From Carnobacterium_A sp047553015 (GTDB lineage Bacteria; Bacillota; Bacilli; Lactobacillales; Carnobacteriaceae), in NCBI RefSeq assembly GCF_047553015.1, contig NZ_CP180212.1:372001-436000 (forward strand): a stretch of 64,000 bases of DNA, in the 5' to 3' direction. The notes beneath the pieces are model-generated. The model did no database searches. It was not told the DNA's origin and was given only the letters and a program-made list of their open reading frames with translations. Both the position numbers and the translations under genes were made by a program. This document shows, piece after piece, positions 1 to 9,584 of this stretch; position 1 is the stretch's first letter, and every line of letters starts with the position of its first letter.

Positions 1-1
1 T

Positions 2-319
2 CAGATGTTTAAAGATTTAGATCGTTACCTTTCAGAAGATTTTTTATCTGAACAGTCTGAATTTATCTTTAGTGACCCTTTTACAAAAAGAACCTATAAA
101 ATCTTTTCAGTACATCCTTCTGATGCAAATGCCGATTTTATTGATGTTACATTTGAAGACAATGAATTTAGTGATTTTATTGATACGCTAAAAAATGAGT
201 CTATTTTCTCATTAGATACACCAGTTTCTGCAAAAGACACTATACTAACACTAGTTACTTGTAATTATGACGTTAATGATGGTAGACTTTTCATTCACGC
301 AGTTGAACTAACAGACTAG
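2..319 (+). CDS. srtB: Class B sortase, C-terminal part (cut by window edge)
   Basis: The reading frame is open to the window start, so only about the last 105 residues of a usually ~230-250 residue transpeptidase are present. The TLVTC motif carries the catalytic Cys (codon at 260-262), and the Arg of the following DGRLFIHA segment fits the sortase active-site Arg. The opening MFKDLDRYL resembles the segment that follows the catalytic His in SrtB proteins; that His must lie left of the window. Family role: anchoring of surface or pilus-type proteins to the cell wall. The first in-frame ATG (position 5) is internal, not a start. Substrate genes are not visible. Confidence 0.8.
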   Translation, partial: QMFKDLDRYLSEDFLSEQSEFIFSDPFTKRTYKIFSVHPSDANADFIDVTFEDNEFSDFIDTLKNESIFSLDTPVSAKDTILTLVTCNYDVNDGRLFIHAVELTD

Positions 320-479
320 ATTAGGCAGTCAAAATAAAGTCGTGTTTCTAAAAAAACGATTGCATTTTGTCAAATATATCGATTTATTTTTATCTTTAAT
401 AGCAAGACTTAGAAAGACTATTCTTTTATCAGTTAATCTTTATCTTTAGAATAAAATTTTTTTTGAAAAGAGGGTTATT

Positions 480-1391
480 ATGGATACATCGGTATTAAAG
501 GTTTCTAATCTAACAAAAAAAATCAAGAAAACTCAAATCATAAAAGAAGTTAGTTTTGATATTAAAGAGGGTGAAATTTTAGGGTTTTTGGGACCAAATG
601 GCTCTGGAAAAACAACAACCTTACGAATGATCGTCGGCTTAACAAAACCGACTTCAGGAGAGATAACAATCTGTGGACAGTCTATTGAAAAAGACTTTGT
701 AAAAGCAATGTCTAATGTAGGGTGCATCATAGAAGGCCCTGATCTTTATGACTACATGAGTGGGTATAAAAACCTTGAATTACTAGGAAGTATGTCAAAA
801 AATGTAACGAAAAAAGATATCGATGAAGCTGTAGCATTGGTTGGGATGCAAGGACGCATCCATGACAAAGTAGCTATTTACTCTATGGGAATGAAACAAA
901 GAGTAGGTCTAGCTCAAGCTTTGATTCACAAACCTAATTTATTGATTTTAGATGAACCGACAAACGGACTTGATCCTCAAGGAATACATGAGTTTAGAGA
1001 AATCGTAAAAAAACTAGCTAAAGAAAAAGGTATTGCCGTTTTAATTTCTTCACATTTAATTAGTGAAGTTCAATTGATGTGTGACCGAGTGAGTATCATA
1101 AATAATGGAACAATTATTAGAAATGCCTCAATCGATGAAGTTTTATCAACGGGTGAAGTTGTTTGGACTGTAGATAACCCTGAAAAAGTGCAAGTAGTTC
1201 TCAAAAAAAGATTTGAGATTGATTCAACGATTAACGGAAATGAGCTAACCGCACTCGTTGATGTAGAAAAGCTCTTAAAAATAAATAGAACTTTGTTTGA
1301 TCTAGGTTTTGAGATTAAGTATGTTGAAAATAAAAAGAGAACATTGGAAGACCTCTTTTTGACACTGACAGATAAACATAAAATTGGGTAA
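480..1391 (+). CDS. ABC transporter ATP-binding protein (BcrA/NatA type)
   Basis: Cytoplasmic ATPase of an ABC-2 exporter, 303 residues. Walker A GPNGSGKT lies at residues 38-45, the signature region reads YSMGMKQR and Walker B is LLILDEPTNGLDP. The ~90-residue tail after the nucleotide-binding domain is typical of bacitracin, lantibiotic or Na+ export ATPases. A GAGGG ribosome site precedes the ATG. The permease gene starts 12 bases after its stop, so the two form one exporter. The substrate cannot be told from sequence. No two-component system flanks it, which makes an induced antibiotic-resistance role less certain. Confidence 0.9.
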   Translation: MDTSVLKVSNLTKKIKKTQIIKEVSFDIKEGEILGFLGPNGSGKTTTLRMIVGLTKPTSGEITICGQSIEKDFVKAMSNVGCIIEGPDLYDYMSGYKNLELLGSMSKNVTKKDIDEAVALVGMQGRIHDKVAIYSMGMKQRVGLAQALIHKPNLLILDEPTNGLDPQGIHEFREIVKKLAKEKGIAVLISSHLISEVQLMCDRVSIINNGTIIRNASIDEVLSTGEVVWTVDNPEKVQVVLKKRFEIDSTINGNELTALVDVEKLLKINRTLFDLGFEIKYVENKKRTLEDLFLTLTDKHKIG

Positions 1392-1403
1392 AGGGGTGAT
1401 AAT

Positions 1404-2405
1404 ATGATTTCGTTAGTCCAAAATGAGATAACAAAAATTTTACTAAAGAAAAAAATGATTCTGATTGTTCTTTTACTTTTGATTTTCATCAGCTTGCTCG
1501 CCTATGGACAAAAATATTCTTATGATCAAAATATCCAAAAGTTTGAGGCAGAATCCGGCGGGGTAGAATACGATTGGAGAAGCTTGACCGCTCAAAGACT
1601 AGATGATCTTGAAGAGCGTAGTGCTAATGAATTTATTCCAAAAGAAGTTAGAGCATCTGTTGATAGAGAAATTCAACAATTAACTTATTTTATTGAGAAT
1701 GACATTAACCCTATTACTCCAACGGCGTCTAAATTCAATGTTCAATTTGTGGAACAAGGTATCCTTCTTTTTATTCCTCTTTTAGTTGTCATTTTAGCTG
1801 CAGATTTAGTTTCAAGTGAATTTTCTAATAAAACAATTAAAATCTTACTCACAAGGGCTGTTCCTAGATGGAAAATATTATTAAGTAAGTATATTGCCCT
1901 CGTTATGATGACGACAATCTTGGTTTTTATTATTGGTATTTTATCTACGTTAATCTCCTATTTGTTTTTTCAACAATGGGGCTTTAGTGAGCCAATCGTA
2001 ACAGGCTTTAGTCTAGTTAATGGTGAGTTAAATGCAAATTCAACTATATTAATCTCTCGATTCCAATACACACTGTTGATTTACTCTTTATTGTGGTTTG
2101 TGTCTACAGTCGTAGCATCTATCACATTGTTGATATCGGTTGTAGTTGATAACAGTTCATCAGCGATAGGGATATTGATGGCCTCTTTAATTGGTGGACA
2201 ATTTTTACAATTCTTCTTATCCGAATGGGAGTTAGTGAAGTATTTCTTTGTAACCAACTTAGATCTTACTCGCTATTTAACCGGATCTTATCAACTGATT
2301 GAAGGGATGAGCTTAAATTTTTCTATCCTAATACTAAGCGCTTGGGCTTTATTGTCGTTAATTATTAGTTTTATTGTCTTTAACCGCAAAGATATCCTCG
2401 TTTAA
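1404..2405 (+). CDS. ABC-2 type transporter permease
   Basis: Integral membrane partner of the ATPase just upstream, 333 residues. It has one N-terminal membrane segment (about residues 15-35), a ~80-residue extracytoplasmic region and a cluster of five or so membrane segments from about residue 120 onward. The phrase VSSEFSNKTIKILLTRAVPRWKIL, on the cytoplasmic side, is the usual coupling region of ABC-2 permeases (ABC2_membrane families). The start is supported by AAAGGGGTGAT seven bases upstream. Substrate unknown. Confidence 0.88.
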   Translation: MISLVQNEITKILLKKKMILIVLLLLIFISLLAYGQKYSYDQNIQKFEAESGGVEYDWRSLTAQRLDDLEERSANEFIPKEVRASVDREIQQLTYFIENDINPITPTASKFNVQFVEQGILLFIPLLVVILAADLVSSEFSNKTIKILLTRAVPRWKILLSKYIALVMMTTILVFIIGILSTLISYLFFQQWGFSEPIVTGFSLVNGELNANSTILISRFQYTLLIYSLLWFVSTVVASITLLISVVVDNSSSAIGILMASLIGGQFLQFFLSEWELVKYFFVTNLDLTRYLTGSYQLIEGMSLNFSILILSAWALLSLIISFIVFNRKDILV

Positions 2406-2428
2406 ATCGATTATTAAGGAGAATTAGT

Positions 2429-3220
2429 ATGTTTAAAAAAGTGATTTGGCCACTAATAGCAGTTAGTTCGTTAGTTTTATCTATTATTTTTATAGTGGGA
2501 TTTGCTACCTCGGTAAATGTTAGTAAAAGTGGAGAAGAAAATGAAACAGAAAAACCAATGGAAAGTATGCAGGGTTTACCTGGAGAAAAGGAAAACAGAC
2601 CAGCAGATTCTTCTGAAATTCTTATTCTTGGTGATTCGATAGGCTTCGGAATAGGGGACGAAGAAGAACGAGGGATAGGGGGAAGGTACCTAGATTTAAT
2701 CACTCAAGAAGGGGATGAAGAAAAAGCTATTAAAAACAGTTCAATTCCTGGTTATGAAAGTGCGGATTTAGTAAAATTGATTAAAAGTGGAGAAAATAAT
2801 GCCAGTATTTCAGGCGCAAGTTTAATCATTCTTTCTATTGGCGGGAACGATTTGAATCGTTTAGAGTATGAAGATAGTGTAACGTTGACTCTTGCCTTCC
2901 AAGAGGCGCTTGAGAGCTACAAAGAAAACTTATTAACAGTAACAAAAGAAATTAGAGCAATCAATCCTGATGCACAGTTAGCGTTTATAGGGTTGTATAA
3001 TCCTTATAGCGAAGAAGAACCAGAAAAAGCAACCTTTCTTTTAGAATGGAATTACGAAACACGTTTAATTGTAAATTCAACAGTCAAGTTTGCTTATATA
3101 CCCACGTATGAATTATTTGAATACCATTTAGATGAGTATCTTTCTGTAGATGAATTTCATCCAAGTGGAATGGGTTATCAAGTTATAGCAGAAGAGCTCA
3201 ATAAAATAATAAACAATTAA
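2429..3220 (+). CDS. SGNH/GDSL-type lipase/esterase, membrane-anchored
   Basis: 263 residues. An N-terminal hydrophobic segment (about 7-27) acts as signal or anchor and is followed by a Glu-rich linker. The catalytic domain shows LGDSIG with nucleophile Ser70, the block III Gly/Asn motif in GGNDLNR (about 137-143) and the Asp-x-x-His pair in DEFHPSG near residue 245. These are the SGNH hydrolase residues, so an extracellular esterase or deacetylase of cell-wall or lipid substrates is likely. It starts 23 bases after the permease, behind AAGGAG, and is probably cotranscribed with the exporter. Confidence 0.85.
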   Translation: MFKKVIWPLIAVSSLVLSIIFIVGFATSVNVSKSGEENETEKPMESMQGLPGEKENRPADSSEILILGDSIGFGIGDEEERGIGGRYLDLITQEGDEEKAIKNSSIPGYESADLVKLIKSGENNASISGASLIILSIGGNDLNRLEYEDSVTLTLAFQEALESYKENLLTVTKEIRAINPDAQLAFIGLYNPYSEEEPEKATFLLEWNYETRLIVNSTVKFAYIPTYELFEYHLDEYLSVDEFHPSGMGYQVIAEELNKIINN

Positions 3221-3288
3221 AAAATTGCTAGTTAGAATAGAATATAAACAGTCAGTTATAATTTTAAAAAATAGAAAGGAAAGAGCAT

Positions 3289-3654
3289 ATGAAATATTTT
3301 AAGTTTGTCTATTATCTTTGTGCACTAGCAATGATTTTATCTTTAGGAAATGTCTTTATAAATGGCGATTTTTCAATAGAAGGTCCAGCGTTATTAAGCA
3401 ACAATTGGGGAATCATGTCGATAGTCGATCTTTTTGCAGGAATCTTAGTCTTTTCAACATGGATTGTATTTAGAGAAGACAATCCGTTAGTAATAGGTGT
3501 ATTGATTGTTTTAATGGGACTATTTGGTTTCTTGACAGCAAGTTTGTATATCTTATTCAACTTATACAAAGCCAATGGCGATTGGGCGAAATTTTTCTTG
3601 GGTAATAAAAGAAAAGCGGTAACTGAAAAATGGGCTGCTCCAAAAAAAGATTAG
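3289..3654 (+). CDS. Small four-helix membrane protein
   Basis: 121 residues with about four hydrophobic segments (roughly 5-25, 37-60, 66-88, 90-102 partly merged) and a basic cytoplasmic tail rich in Lys. It loosely resembles small conserved membrane families such as DUF1475/DUF2834, but I cannot assign it. A GAAAGGAAAG ribosome site precedes the ATG. It may belong to the same transcription unit as the hydrolase and the next membrane protein. Confidence 0.7.
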   Translation: MKYFKFVYYLCALAMILSLGNVFINGDFSIEGPALLSNNWGIMSIVDLFAGILVFSTWIVFREDNPLVIGVLIVLMGLFGFLTASLYILFNLYKANGDWAKFFLGNKRKAVTEKWAAPKKD

Positions 3655-3742
3655 TTTTAACCCAAGACGTGTAAAAGTAAAATAGAATGACTAAATGATA
3701 GACTTATTAAGGGGTGATACTATCTTTACATTAGGAAGAAAC

Positions 3743-4519
3743 ATGGATTTTAGTTACAGAACCAATCAACTCATAGCTATCTTGTCAGTAGTCGTAGCGG
3801 CTATAGGCTGGATTCTAATAGGAGATATTTCATCAGGACTCTACGTGGGAGGGGGAGTCTTTTTGACTTGGTCTCTCTCTAGAGATCTTGACCCGAAGCA
3901 TGCTTACTCAGCATTTTTAGCAGCTGCTTTTGCTATTTTGAATGTATTTTATTATGAAACGATTCAACTGTTAGTCATTTTTTGGATTATTCTACTTATC
4001 AGAATAGTCAATAACATAACAGGTAAAAGCCAAACTTTTTTTGATTTATTTTCAGTATTAGGACTAAGCATTTATTTGTCTTTTACTAATGAAAATAGCC
4101 TTTATTTACTTGTTTATCTCTTAGCAATGGCGTTAATTTTAGTAGATAAACAAAAAAGTAAGAAGGTTCTATTCGTTAGTGGAATTAGTCTTGGATTATT
4201 TATAATAGAGACCTTTTTTATGGGGTATTTAACGTTTAATTACAGAGAATATTTAAGCCCTATTCATGTCGTTAGCCTTATTTTACTAGGGCTGTCGTTC
4301 GTTTTGTTTTGGTTTTTATCAAAAGAAAAAGCTGAAGACGATAAAGGCCATCCCGTAAAGAGATACGAATTACTAGCGGGTCAATTTTTATATAGTGTGA
4401 CTATCCTATTGTTGTTTTTATTTAGTCCATTAGCGATCAACAATTTAATTATCTATCTTTCAGTAATAGTAGGGGTAGGCTGTTACTTTATTGGATGTAA
4501 GCTATTAAAAAGAGGGTAG
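3743..4519 (+). CDS. Multi-pass membrane protein of unknown function
   Basis: About 258 residues with seven or eight hydrophobic segments and few polar loops. No recognisable motif. The frame is open from an ATG at 3695, but no ribosome site precedes that codon. AGGAAG lies seven bases before the ATG at 3743, so I choose the latter. A second strong GGGGTGAT sits inside the longer reading at 3711-3718 without a usable start after it. The protein ends in a basic KLLKRG tail. Function unknown; the neighbouring 121-residue membrane protein may be a partner. Confidence 0.65.
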   Translation: MDFSYRTNQLIAILSVVVAAIGWILIGDISSGLYVGGGVFLTWSLSRDLDPKHAYSAFLAAAFAILNVFYYETIQLLVIFWIILLIRIVNNITGKSQTFFDLFSVLGLSIYLSFTNENSLYLLVYLLAMALILVDKQKSKKVLFVSGISLGLFIIETFFMGYLTFNYREYLSPIHVVSLILLGLSFVLFWFLSKEKAEDDKGHPVKRYELLAGQFLYSVTILLLFLFSPLAINNLIIYLSVIVGVGCYFIGCKLLKRG

Positions 4520-4691
4520 ACTATTTTTAAGTTTAACAAGTTGATTTAGTAAGTATGAAATAAAACTTGAGTGGATACAAAGTGTAAAAAAGATAAAGAA
4601 ATAAAAAATGCATATAGACTTTAAGAAAGTGGATAGTCGACTCTTTCGTATAGTCTAATGCGTGTTTACTACTTAAGATGGAGGAAAAGAA

Positions 4692-5426
4692 ATGACTAAT
4701 CCGATAGAAACATTGCAACAATTTATTAACGAAGCTGAACACATTACTTTTTTCGGTGGAGCAGGAGTATCAACCGAGAGTGGACTACCGGATTATCGTT
4801 CTGATGATGGGGCTTACACAGAATTAGAAAGACAAAAGTTAGATCCTAGAAGGGTTATGAGCAAACGGTACTTGATAAACTCACCCGAAAAATTTTTCAA
4901 TCAACCAAATAAAAATAAAAAATGGATAAAACCTGAACCCAATGCTGCTCACCTTTATTTAGCCGCCTTAGAAAACAAGCCAAAGGATGTTCGCATTATC
5001 ACCCAAAACGTTGATCGGTTGCATCAAACAGCGGGAAGCAAATTAGTTGTTGAATTACATGGCAATAATCGTCACTTTCATTGCATGGTTTGTGGTCGTG
5101 AATATAAGCCCAAAGAAATCCAAAAAGATGAGCAAAATATTCCGAGATGTCCAATTGACAATGGTATTATTCGAGCAGATGTTGTTTTATTTGGCGAAAA
5201 TATCAAACCAGAAGTTCTAGCGAGGGCAAAGGAACTGATAGCCAGTTCCGATTTACTGATTATTGCTGGAACATCTTTGACTGTTCATCCGGCTAAAAAT
5301 TTGATTCATTATTTTACTGGTAAACGAGTTGTTGTTATTAACAAAACGCCTCTAAAAATTGATTTGCCAATTGATTTGGTTATTCAAGAAGCTGTTGGAG
5401 AAACGTTTAAAAAATTATCTGTTTAA
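4692..5426 (+). CDS. Sirtuin (NAD-dependent protein deacylase)
   Basis: 244-residue Sir2-family protein. The NAD-binding motif GAGVSTESGLPDYR is near residues 20-33, the catalytic core TQNVDRLHQTAGS precedes ELHGN with the general-base His, and ADVVLFGE, AGTSLTVHPA and VINKTP follow in usual order. The family removes acyl groups from lysines using NAD+, releasing nicotinamide. The zinc site shows CMVC, then a single Cys in RCPIDNG: the usual fourth Cys is Asp. Ribosome site GGAGG lies upstream. It is likely monocistronic and ends at a hairpin shared with the opposing gene. Confidence 0.9.
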   Translation: MTNPIETLQQFINEAEHITFFGGAGVSTESGLPDYRSDDGAYTELERQKLDPRRVMSKRYLINSPEKFFNQPNKNKKWIKPEPNAAHLYLAALENKPKDVRIITQNVDRLHQTAGSKLVVELHGNNRHFHCMVCGREYKPKEIQKDEQNIPRCPIDNGIIRADVVLFGENIKPEVLARAKELIASSDLLIIAGTSLTVHPAKNLIHYFTGKRVVVINKTPLKIDLPIDLVIQEAVGETFKKLSV

Positions 5427-5430
5427 AATA

Positions 5431-5454
5431 AAAAAGACCTATCAGGTCTTTTTT
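5431..5454. terminator. Bidirectional Rho-independent terminator
   Basis: AAAAAGACCT, a 3-base loop, then AGGTCTTTTTT. The perfect stem has T-runs on both strands and sits between the converging sirtuin and pucG-like genes. Confidence 0.85.
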
Positions 5455-5470
5455 ACTTTAAAGGATAAGA

Positions 5471-6676
5471 CTAGCATTGGTACACAGCCATTGCAGCAAG
5501 AACACCTTTGCCAACAGTGATTTGCGCGTTGTTGACAAGTAGCGAGGCTTCTAAGGCCGCTAAGGTTAATAAAACATTTTCCTTGCGGCTACTGTAGCCT
5601 AGATTGCCGATACGCCAAGCTTTTCCTACAAGAGGGCCAAAAGACCCTGCTATTTCAACACCAAAATTAGTTAGTAAGGTCGAACGTACTGCAGCTTCAT
5701 CGACTCCTTCAGGAACTTCCACACAAGTTACAGTCGGTAATTTTGTTTCAGGATTTCCAAAAATAATTAACCCCATAGCTTCTAGTCCAGCAATCAGCGC
5801 TTGTTCGTTTAGTTTATGACGTAAAAAACTTTCAATTAGACCTTCTTCTTGAACAAGTCGCAACTCTTCATGGAGAGCGTAAATCATAGAAGTCGCTTCT
5901 GTATGATGGTTAAGTCCTTCCATACTCCAGTAGCGTTGGATTTGGCTTAAATCTAAGTAATTACTCTTGATAAAGCGGTGATTTCGGATTTTGGGTTCTA
6001 AACCTAATTCTTTTTGGTAGCGAGAAGTCAAAAGTTGCTCAACTCGTTCGTTGTAAGTAATAAGAGATAGACCAGCTGGAACACTCAATCCTTTTTGTGT
6101 CCCACCAATAGCGATATCAATTCCCCACTTATCCACTTCAACAGGAGTGCTAGCAAGTGTTGCAACCACATCGACAATAAAAAAAACGTCGTTGTCTTTG
6201 CAGTATTGACCAATTTCTTCTAATTCTTGCATTTGTCCAGTAGAAGTTTCCCCGTGAACAAGGGCTAAAACTTTAGGTTGATATTCTTTAATAGCAGCAA
6301 TCACTTCGCCAGGTTCAAACGTCTGCCCCCACTCTTTTTCAAGCATCTTAACTTCTGCTCCTGCGCGTTCAGCTAATTCAACTAGCAAATAAGAAAATCG
6401 TCCAAAAGCTGGAATTAATACTCGATCTCCTTCTTCGACTAATCCTAACATAGCCGCTTCGATTCCTGAGCGTGCTGTTCCATCAATAGCAAATGTGTTT
6501 GTATTTTTTGTTCTGAACGTATTTTTTAACAAGTGTGAAACGTCGTCCATAATGTCTCTAAATACAGGATCATATTGTCCTAAAATAGGCATACTCATCG
6601 CTCTTAAAACACGAGGACTTACCTCGACAGGTCCTGGAGTCATAATAATTCTTTTTGGGATAGCGAACTCATTCAT
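5471..6676 (-). CDS. pucG: Class V aminotransferase, alanine/ureidoglycine-glyoxylate type
   Basis: 401-residue PLP enzyme. The N-terminus IMTPGPVEVSPRVL is typical of alanine-glyoxylate and (S)-ureidoglycine-glyoxylate aminotransferases. The PLP lysine lies in GGTQKGLSVPAG, the cofactor Asp in FIVDVVATLAS, and the C-terminal WRIGNLGYSS binds carboxylate. Family role: moving an amino group onto glyoxylate to form glycine. It is divergent from a PucR-type regulator 185 bases away, so it may be that regulator's target. No other ureide or purine-degradation genes are present, so a general serine/alanine-glyoxylate role is equally possible. A GGAGGAG site precedes the ATG. Confidence 0.82.
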   Translation of the reverse strand: MNEFAIPKRIIMTPGPVEVSPRVLRAMSMPILGQYDPVFRDIMDDVSHLLKNTFRTKNTNTFAIDGTARSGIEAAMLGLVEEGDRVLIPAFGRFSYLLVELAERAGAEVKMLEKEWGQTFEPGEVIAAIKEYQPKVLALVHGETSTGQMQELEEIGQYCKDNDVFFIVDVVATLASTPVEVDKWGIDIAIGGTQKGLSVPAGLSLITYNERVEQLLTSRYQKELGLEPKIRNHRFIKSNYLDLSQIQRYWSMEGLNHHTEATSMIYALHEELRLVQEEGLIESFLRHKLNEQALIAGLEAMGLIIFGNPETKLPTVTCVEVPEGVDEAAVRSTLLTNFGVEIAGSFGPLVGKAWRIGNLGYSSRKENVLLTLAALEASLLVNNAQITVGKGVLAAMAVYQC

Positions 6677-6861
6677 AATAAAAAACTCCTCCTTCTATTT
6701 TTTATGATTTGAATTCTTTATTTACTAGTGTATAGTACAGTAAGTATCACTATCATTATCTAAACTAGCTAAAGCCCATATTATCTTTAGTGCAAAACAT
6801 CCAAAAAATAACCAATGATAACTTATCTTATCAGATTGTATCTAAGCATGGGGGAAACTAA

Positions 6862-8502
6862 ATGACGACTCTTAAAGCTATATTAGACTTACCAAGTTTT
6901 TCCACTATTCAAGTTTTAAATAAACAAGCAGATTTATCCAGAGAAGTCTATACCATTGAAATATCTGAGACACCCGATGTTGCAGTGTATTTACCTAAAC
7001 ATACATTATTGTTAACAACAGCGATGGCTTTTAAAGACGATCCCAAAAAATTATGCGCCTTTATTCAATCATTAAATGACTTACCAGTAGCTGGTCTTGG
7101 AATCAAGCTGGGAAGATTCATTAGTAAATTAGATGAAGAAGTGATTGCTTTTGCGGATAAGTTGAATTTTCCGTTGTTACAAATTCCGAGTACGGTAGGG
7201 CTAGGCAGAATCTCTCATCAATTGCTTTCTTATGTTTGGGATCAGCAAACGGATAAATTATATTATGCACTTGATATTCAAAAGAAATTTTCTAACTTGA
7301 TGATCAAAGGAGCAGACCTAAAAATATTGATTAGTCATTTAGGGACAATTTTAAAACGGCCAGTTATGATGGTTAATCCTTTTACAGAAATTATTGCTGA
7401 ATCAAAACATTTTCAACAACACTTGAGTTTGGCTAATTATGATCATCAACAATTGATACCCCATTTGAAAAAAATCCAGGATACGAATAAAGAATCAACG
7501 TTTCTCTTTGAAATAGACAAGGACAACAAGTTGCTTGTTTCTGTCTTTCCAATTAAAATAAATGCTTATTTTCCTTATTTATTGGTTATTTTCAAAGCGG
7601 ATCAGATTCCTTATCCTTTTTCTCAATTTGCTATAGAACAAGCTAATACAGTTCTTTTACACACTCTTTATAAGAATCTGAAAATAAGAGAAAGCAAGTT
7701 GCAATTAAGGGAAACATTCTTTTCTCAATTAACCAAAAAAACAAATCAAAATGAAAAAACAGTGATGAATTGGTTAGATTACGGAAAAGATTATGGCTTA
7801 ATCCAGTCAACAAATTATAAGATTATTATTGTTCATTTTGAAAATAGTGAATGGAATACAATCAGTAATGAGCTGGAAACAGATCAATACCATTTGACGT
7901 ATGAATGGTTAGAAAAACAATTAGCCAATCATTTTGAAGGAGCATTGTTGTTTCCAATTAAAGATAGCATTCATTATGGCATTCTTTTGCAAGAACCTGA
8001 ATATAAATTAAAGAATAAACTGTGTCTTATTCATCGCCAGTTGCAAGAAAAATTACCCATTGCCCTTCATTTTTCAATAGGCAATGAAGTAAACGATATA
8101 AATTCTATTTATTTTTCTTACCAAGAAGCATTAGCGACATGTAAAACGGTAATGAACACGGACTCTCTTGAAATCGTTCATTATTATCAAACAAAAGGGT
8201 TTAATCAATTAATTGAGCATACACCTTTAGCACAAGTAGAACATTTTTGTATCACAACCTTGAAAAAATTAGCTTATCCAATTAGTGAGATGGATAAAGA
8301 ACTAAGAAAAACATTAAAAGTTTATTTAGAATCTCAATGTGATATTACACTAACGGCGAAACTATTATTTATTCATCGCAATACGGTTAAATACCGAATT
8401 GTTAAATGTGAAGAAATTTATAAAACGCCTATTAATGATCCAACCTTATCCTTAAAACTTAGATTAGCTTTGGAACTTTCAGACGATACCACTCTAAATT
8501 AA
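6862..8502 (+). CDS. pucR: PucR-family transcriptional regulator
   Basis: 546 residues. An N-terminal PucR domain (about 1-120, with VYLPKHTLLLTTAMAF) is followed by a middle GAF/GGDEF-like region and a C-terminal helix-turn-helix of the HTH_30 type (LTAKLLFIHRNTVKYRI, about 500-520). The family regulates purine or amine catabolism genes, often next to them. Divergent placement against the pucG-like aminotransferase suggests it controls that gene. The ligand is not predictable. A weak GGGG site is seen before the ATG. A long hairpin ends transcription downstream. Confidence 0.85.
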   Translation: MTTLKAILDLPSFSTIQVLNKQADLSREVYTIEISETPDVAVYLPKHTLLLTTAMAFKDDPKKLCAFIQSLNDLPVAGLGIKLGRFISKLDEEVIAFADKLNFPLLQIPSTVGLGRISHQLLSYVWDQQTDKLYYALDIQKKFSNLMIKGADLKILISHLGTILKRPVMMVNPFTEIIAESKHFQQHLSLANYDHQQLIPHLKKIQDTNKESTFLFEIDKDNKLLVSVFPIKINAYFPYLLVIFKADQIPYPFSQFAIEQANTVLLHTLYKNLKIRESKLQLRETFFSQLTKKTNQNEKTVMNWLDYGKDYGLIQSTNYKIIIVHFENSEWNTISNELETDQYHLTYEWLEKQLANHFEGALLFPIKDSIHYGILLQEPEYKLKNKLCLIHRQLQEKLPIALHFSIGNEVNDINSIYFSYQEALATCKTVMNTDSLEIVHYYQTKGFNQLIEHTPLAQVEHFCITTLKKLAYPISEMDKELRKTLKVYLESQCDITLTAKLLFIHRNTVKYRIVKCEEIYKTPINDPTLSLKLRLALELSDDTTLN

Positions 8503-8520
8503 ATAAAGACTAGATAATAA

Positions 8521-8568
8521 AAAAAGAGTCTAACACTAGCTAGTTAAAGTTAGTGTTAGACTCTTTTT
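8521..8568. terminator. Bidirectional terminator hairpin
   Basis: A perfect 18-bp stem (8521-8538 with 8551-8568), 12-base loop and T/A runs on each side. It lies between the pucR-like gene and the opposing acyltransferase. Confidence 0.88.
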
Positions 8569-8600
8569 ATCAACCACTTACCCAAAGGTTTAATGATAGT

Positions 8601-9584
8601 CTAATGCCATTTGATGTTTCGTTTTTTATGACGAAGATAATAGTTCTCAAGATGATAATAGGCACTCCCAATGATTAAGCAACTCGCTAAATCAATGATT
8701 AATATGGATTGAGTCTTATCAATATAAGAAGCACTAATCCAAAAGTAAACCATTTGTACGATAAAGATATGATAAGACTGTTTTCCTAAACGTGCTAATC
8801 CCTCGTAAAGCCTATTCCATCTTAATTTAGGCAGATAAGTAAGTCCTAAATAAAATAAAAATAAAGGATAGAAAAAAGTTAAAGGATCTTGGCCTTTCCA
8901 AGCAGTATCAAATGAATAAAAAGGACCAGTGTAGCCAAAATAATGAACAAAGATAAGGTACACAATACTTAGAAAAGCTCCTATTCTTATTATAAATAAA
9001 GCTTTCTTCTCTTCCTGAACAAAGTAAAACCAAATACCTAAAGCAATTGCGAATAAATAACGAAAGAAAAACAAACGATATAAAAATGGAGGTAAATCTA
9101 GACTATCACTAGCTAATTCAAAACCTAAATTTACTAAAAAACTGATTAATAACATAAGATGATGGTTTCTTTTAGCAAGATAATAAAGAAAAGGTAAAAA
9201 GAAAATCAGTTGAATCATGATAGAAATAAAAAATCCACCAAACCCACCGCGACCGAACAAATAAAAAAAGATAGAAGCTTCTTTTCCAATGAAAGGGCCA
9301 ATCGCCATTTGACATAAATAAGCTAGCACAGCTGGCAATAAAATACGATTTAGTTTTTTTAAAAGTAAAATTGGTTGATACAAATCAATCAGCGTTTCAA
9401 ACCGATGCCGTTCATAGGACATGGTATTGTTGAATCCTGCGATAATAAGAAATAAAGGAACGGCTTGCAGAATATAAAATGGTCCGCCGATAGCGAGTAC
9501 AGTTTGATTGGTTAAACTGTGAATAAAAATAACAAAAAGAATCGCTAATCCTTTTATGACGTCAATTGTTCGATTGTAGACCAA
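8601..9584 (-). CDS. Acyltransferase-3 family membrane protein
   Basis: 327 residues, about ten membrane segments. The N-terminal TIDVIKGLAILFVIFIH contains the Arg/Lys and His-type signature of membrane-bound acyltransferases (Acyl_transf_3) that modify surface sugars or peptidoglycan. The end is LRHKKRNIKW, a basic cytoplasmic tail. It lacks the extra SGNH domain of OatA-type O-acetyltransferases. It stands alone on the minus strand between two plus-strand genes, with GAGAGGAG before the ATG. Substrate unknown. Confidence 0.8.
   Translation of the reverse strand: MVYNRTIDVIKGLAILFVIFIHSLTNQTVLAIGGPFYILQAVPLFLIIAGFNNTMSYERHRFETLIDLYQPILLLKKLNRILLPAVLAYLCQMAIGPFIGKEASIFFYLFGRGGFGGFFISIMIQLIFFLPFLYYLAKRNHHLMLLISFLVNLGFELASDSLDLPPFLYRLFFFRYLFAIALGIWFYFVQEEKKALFIIRIGAFLSIVYLIFVHYFGYTGPFYSFDTAWKGQDPLTFFYPLFLFYLGLTYLPKLRWNRLYEGLARLGKQSYHIFIVQMVYFWISASYIDKTQSILIIDLASCLIIGSAYYHLENYYLRHKKRNIKWH

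Noticed and set aside
1070..1489. 139-codon minus-strand ORF
   Set aside because: Antisense shadow of the ABC ATPase and permease genes; it has no ribosome site.
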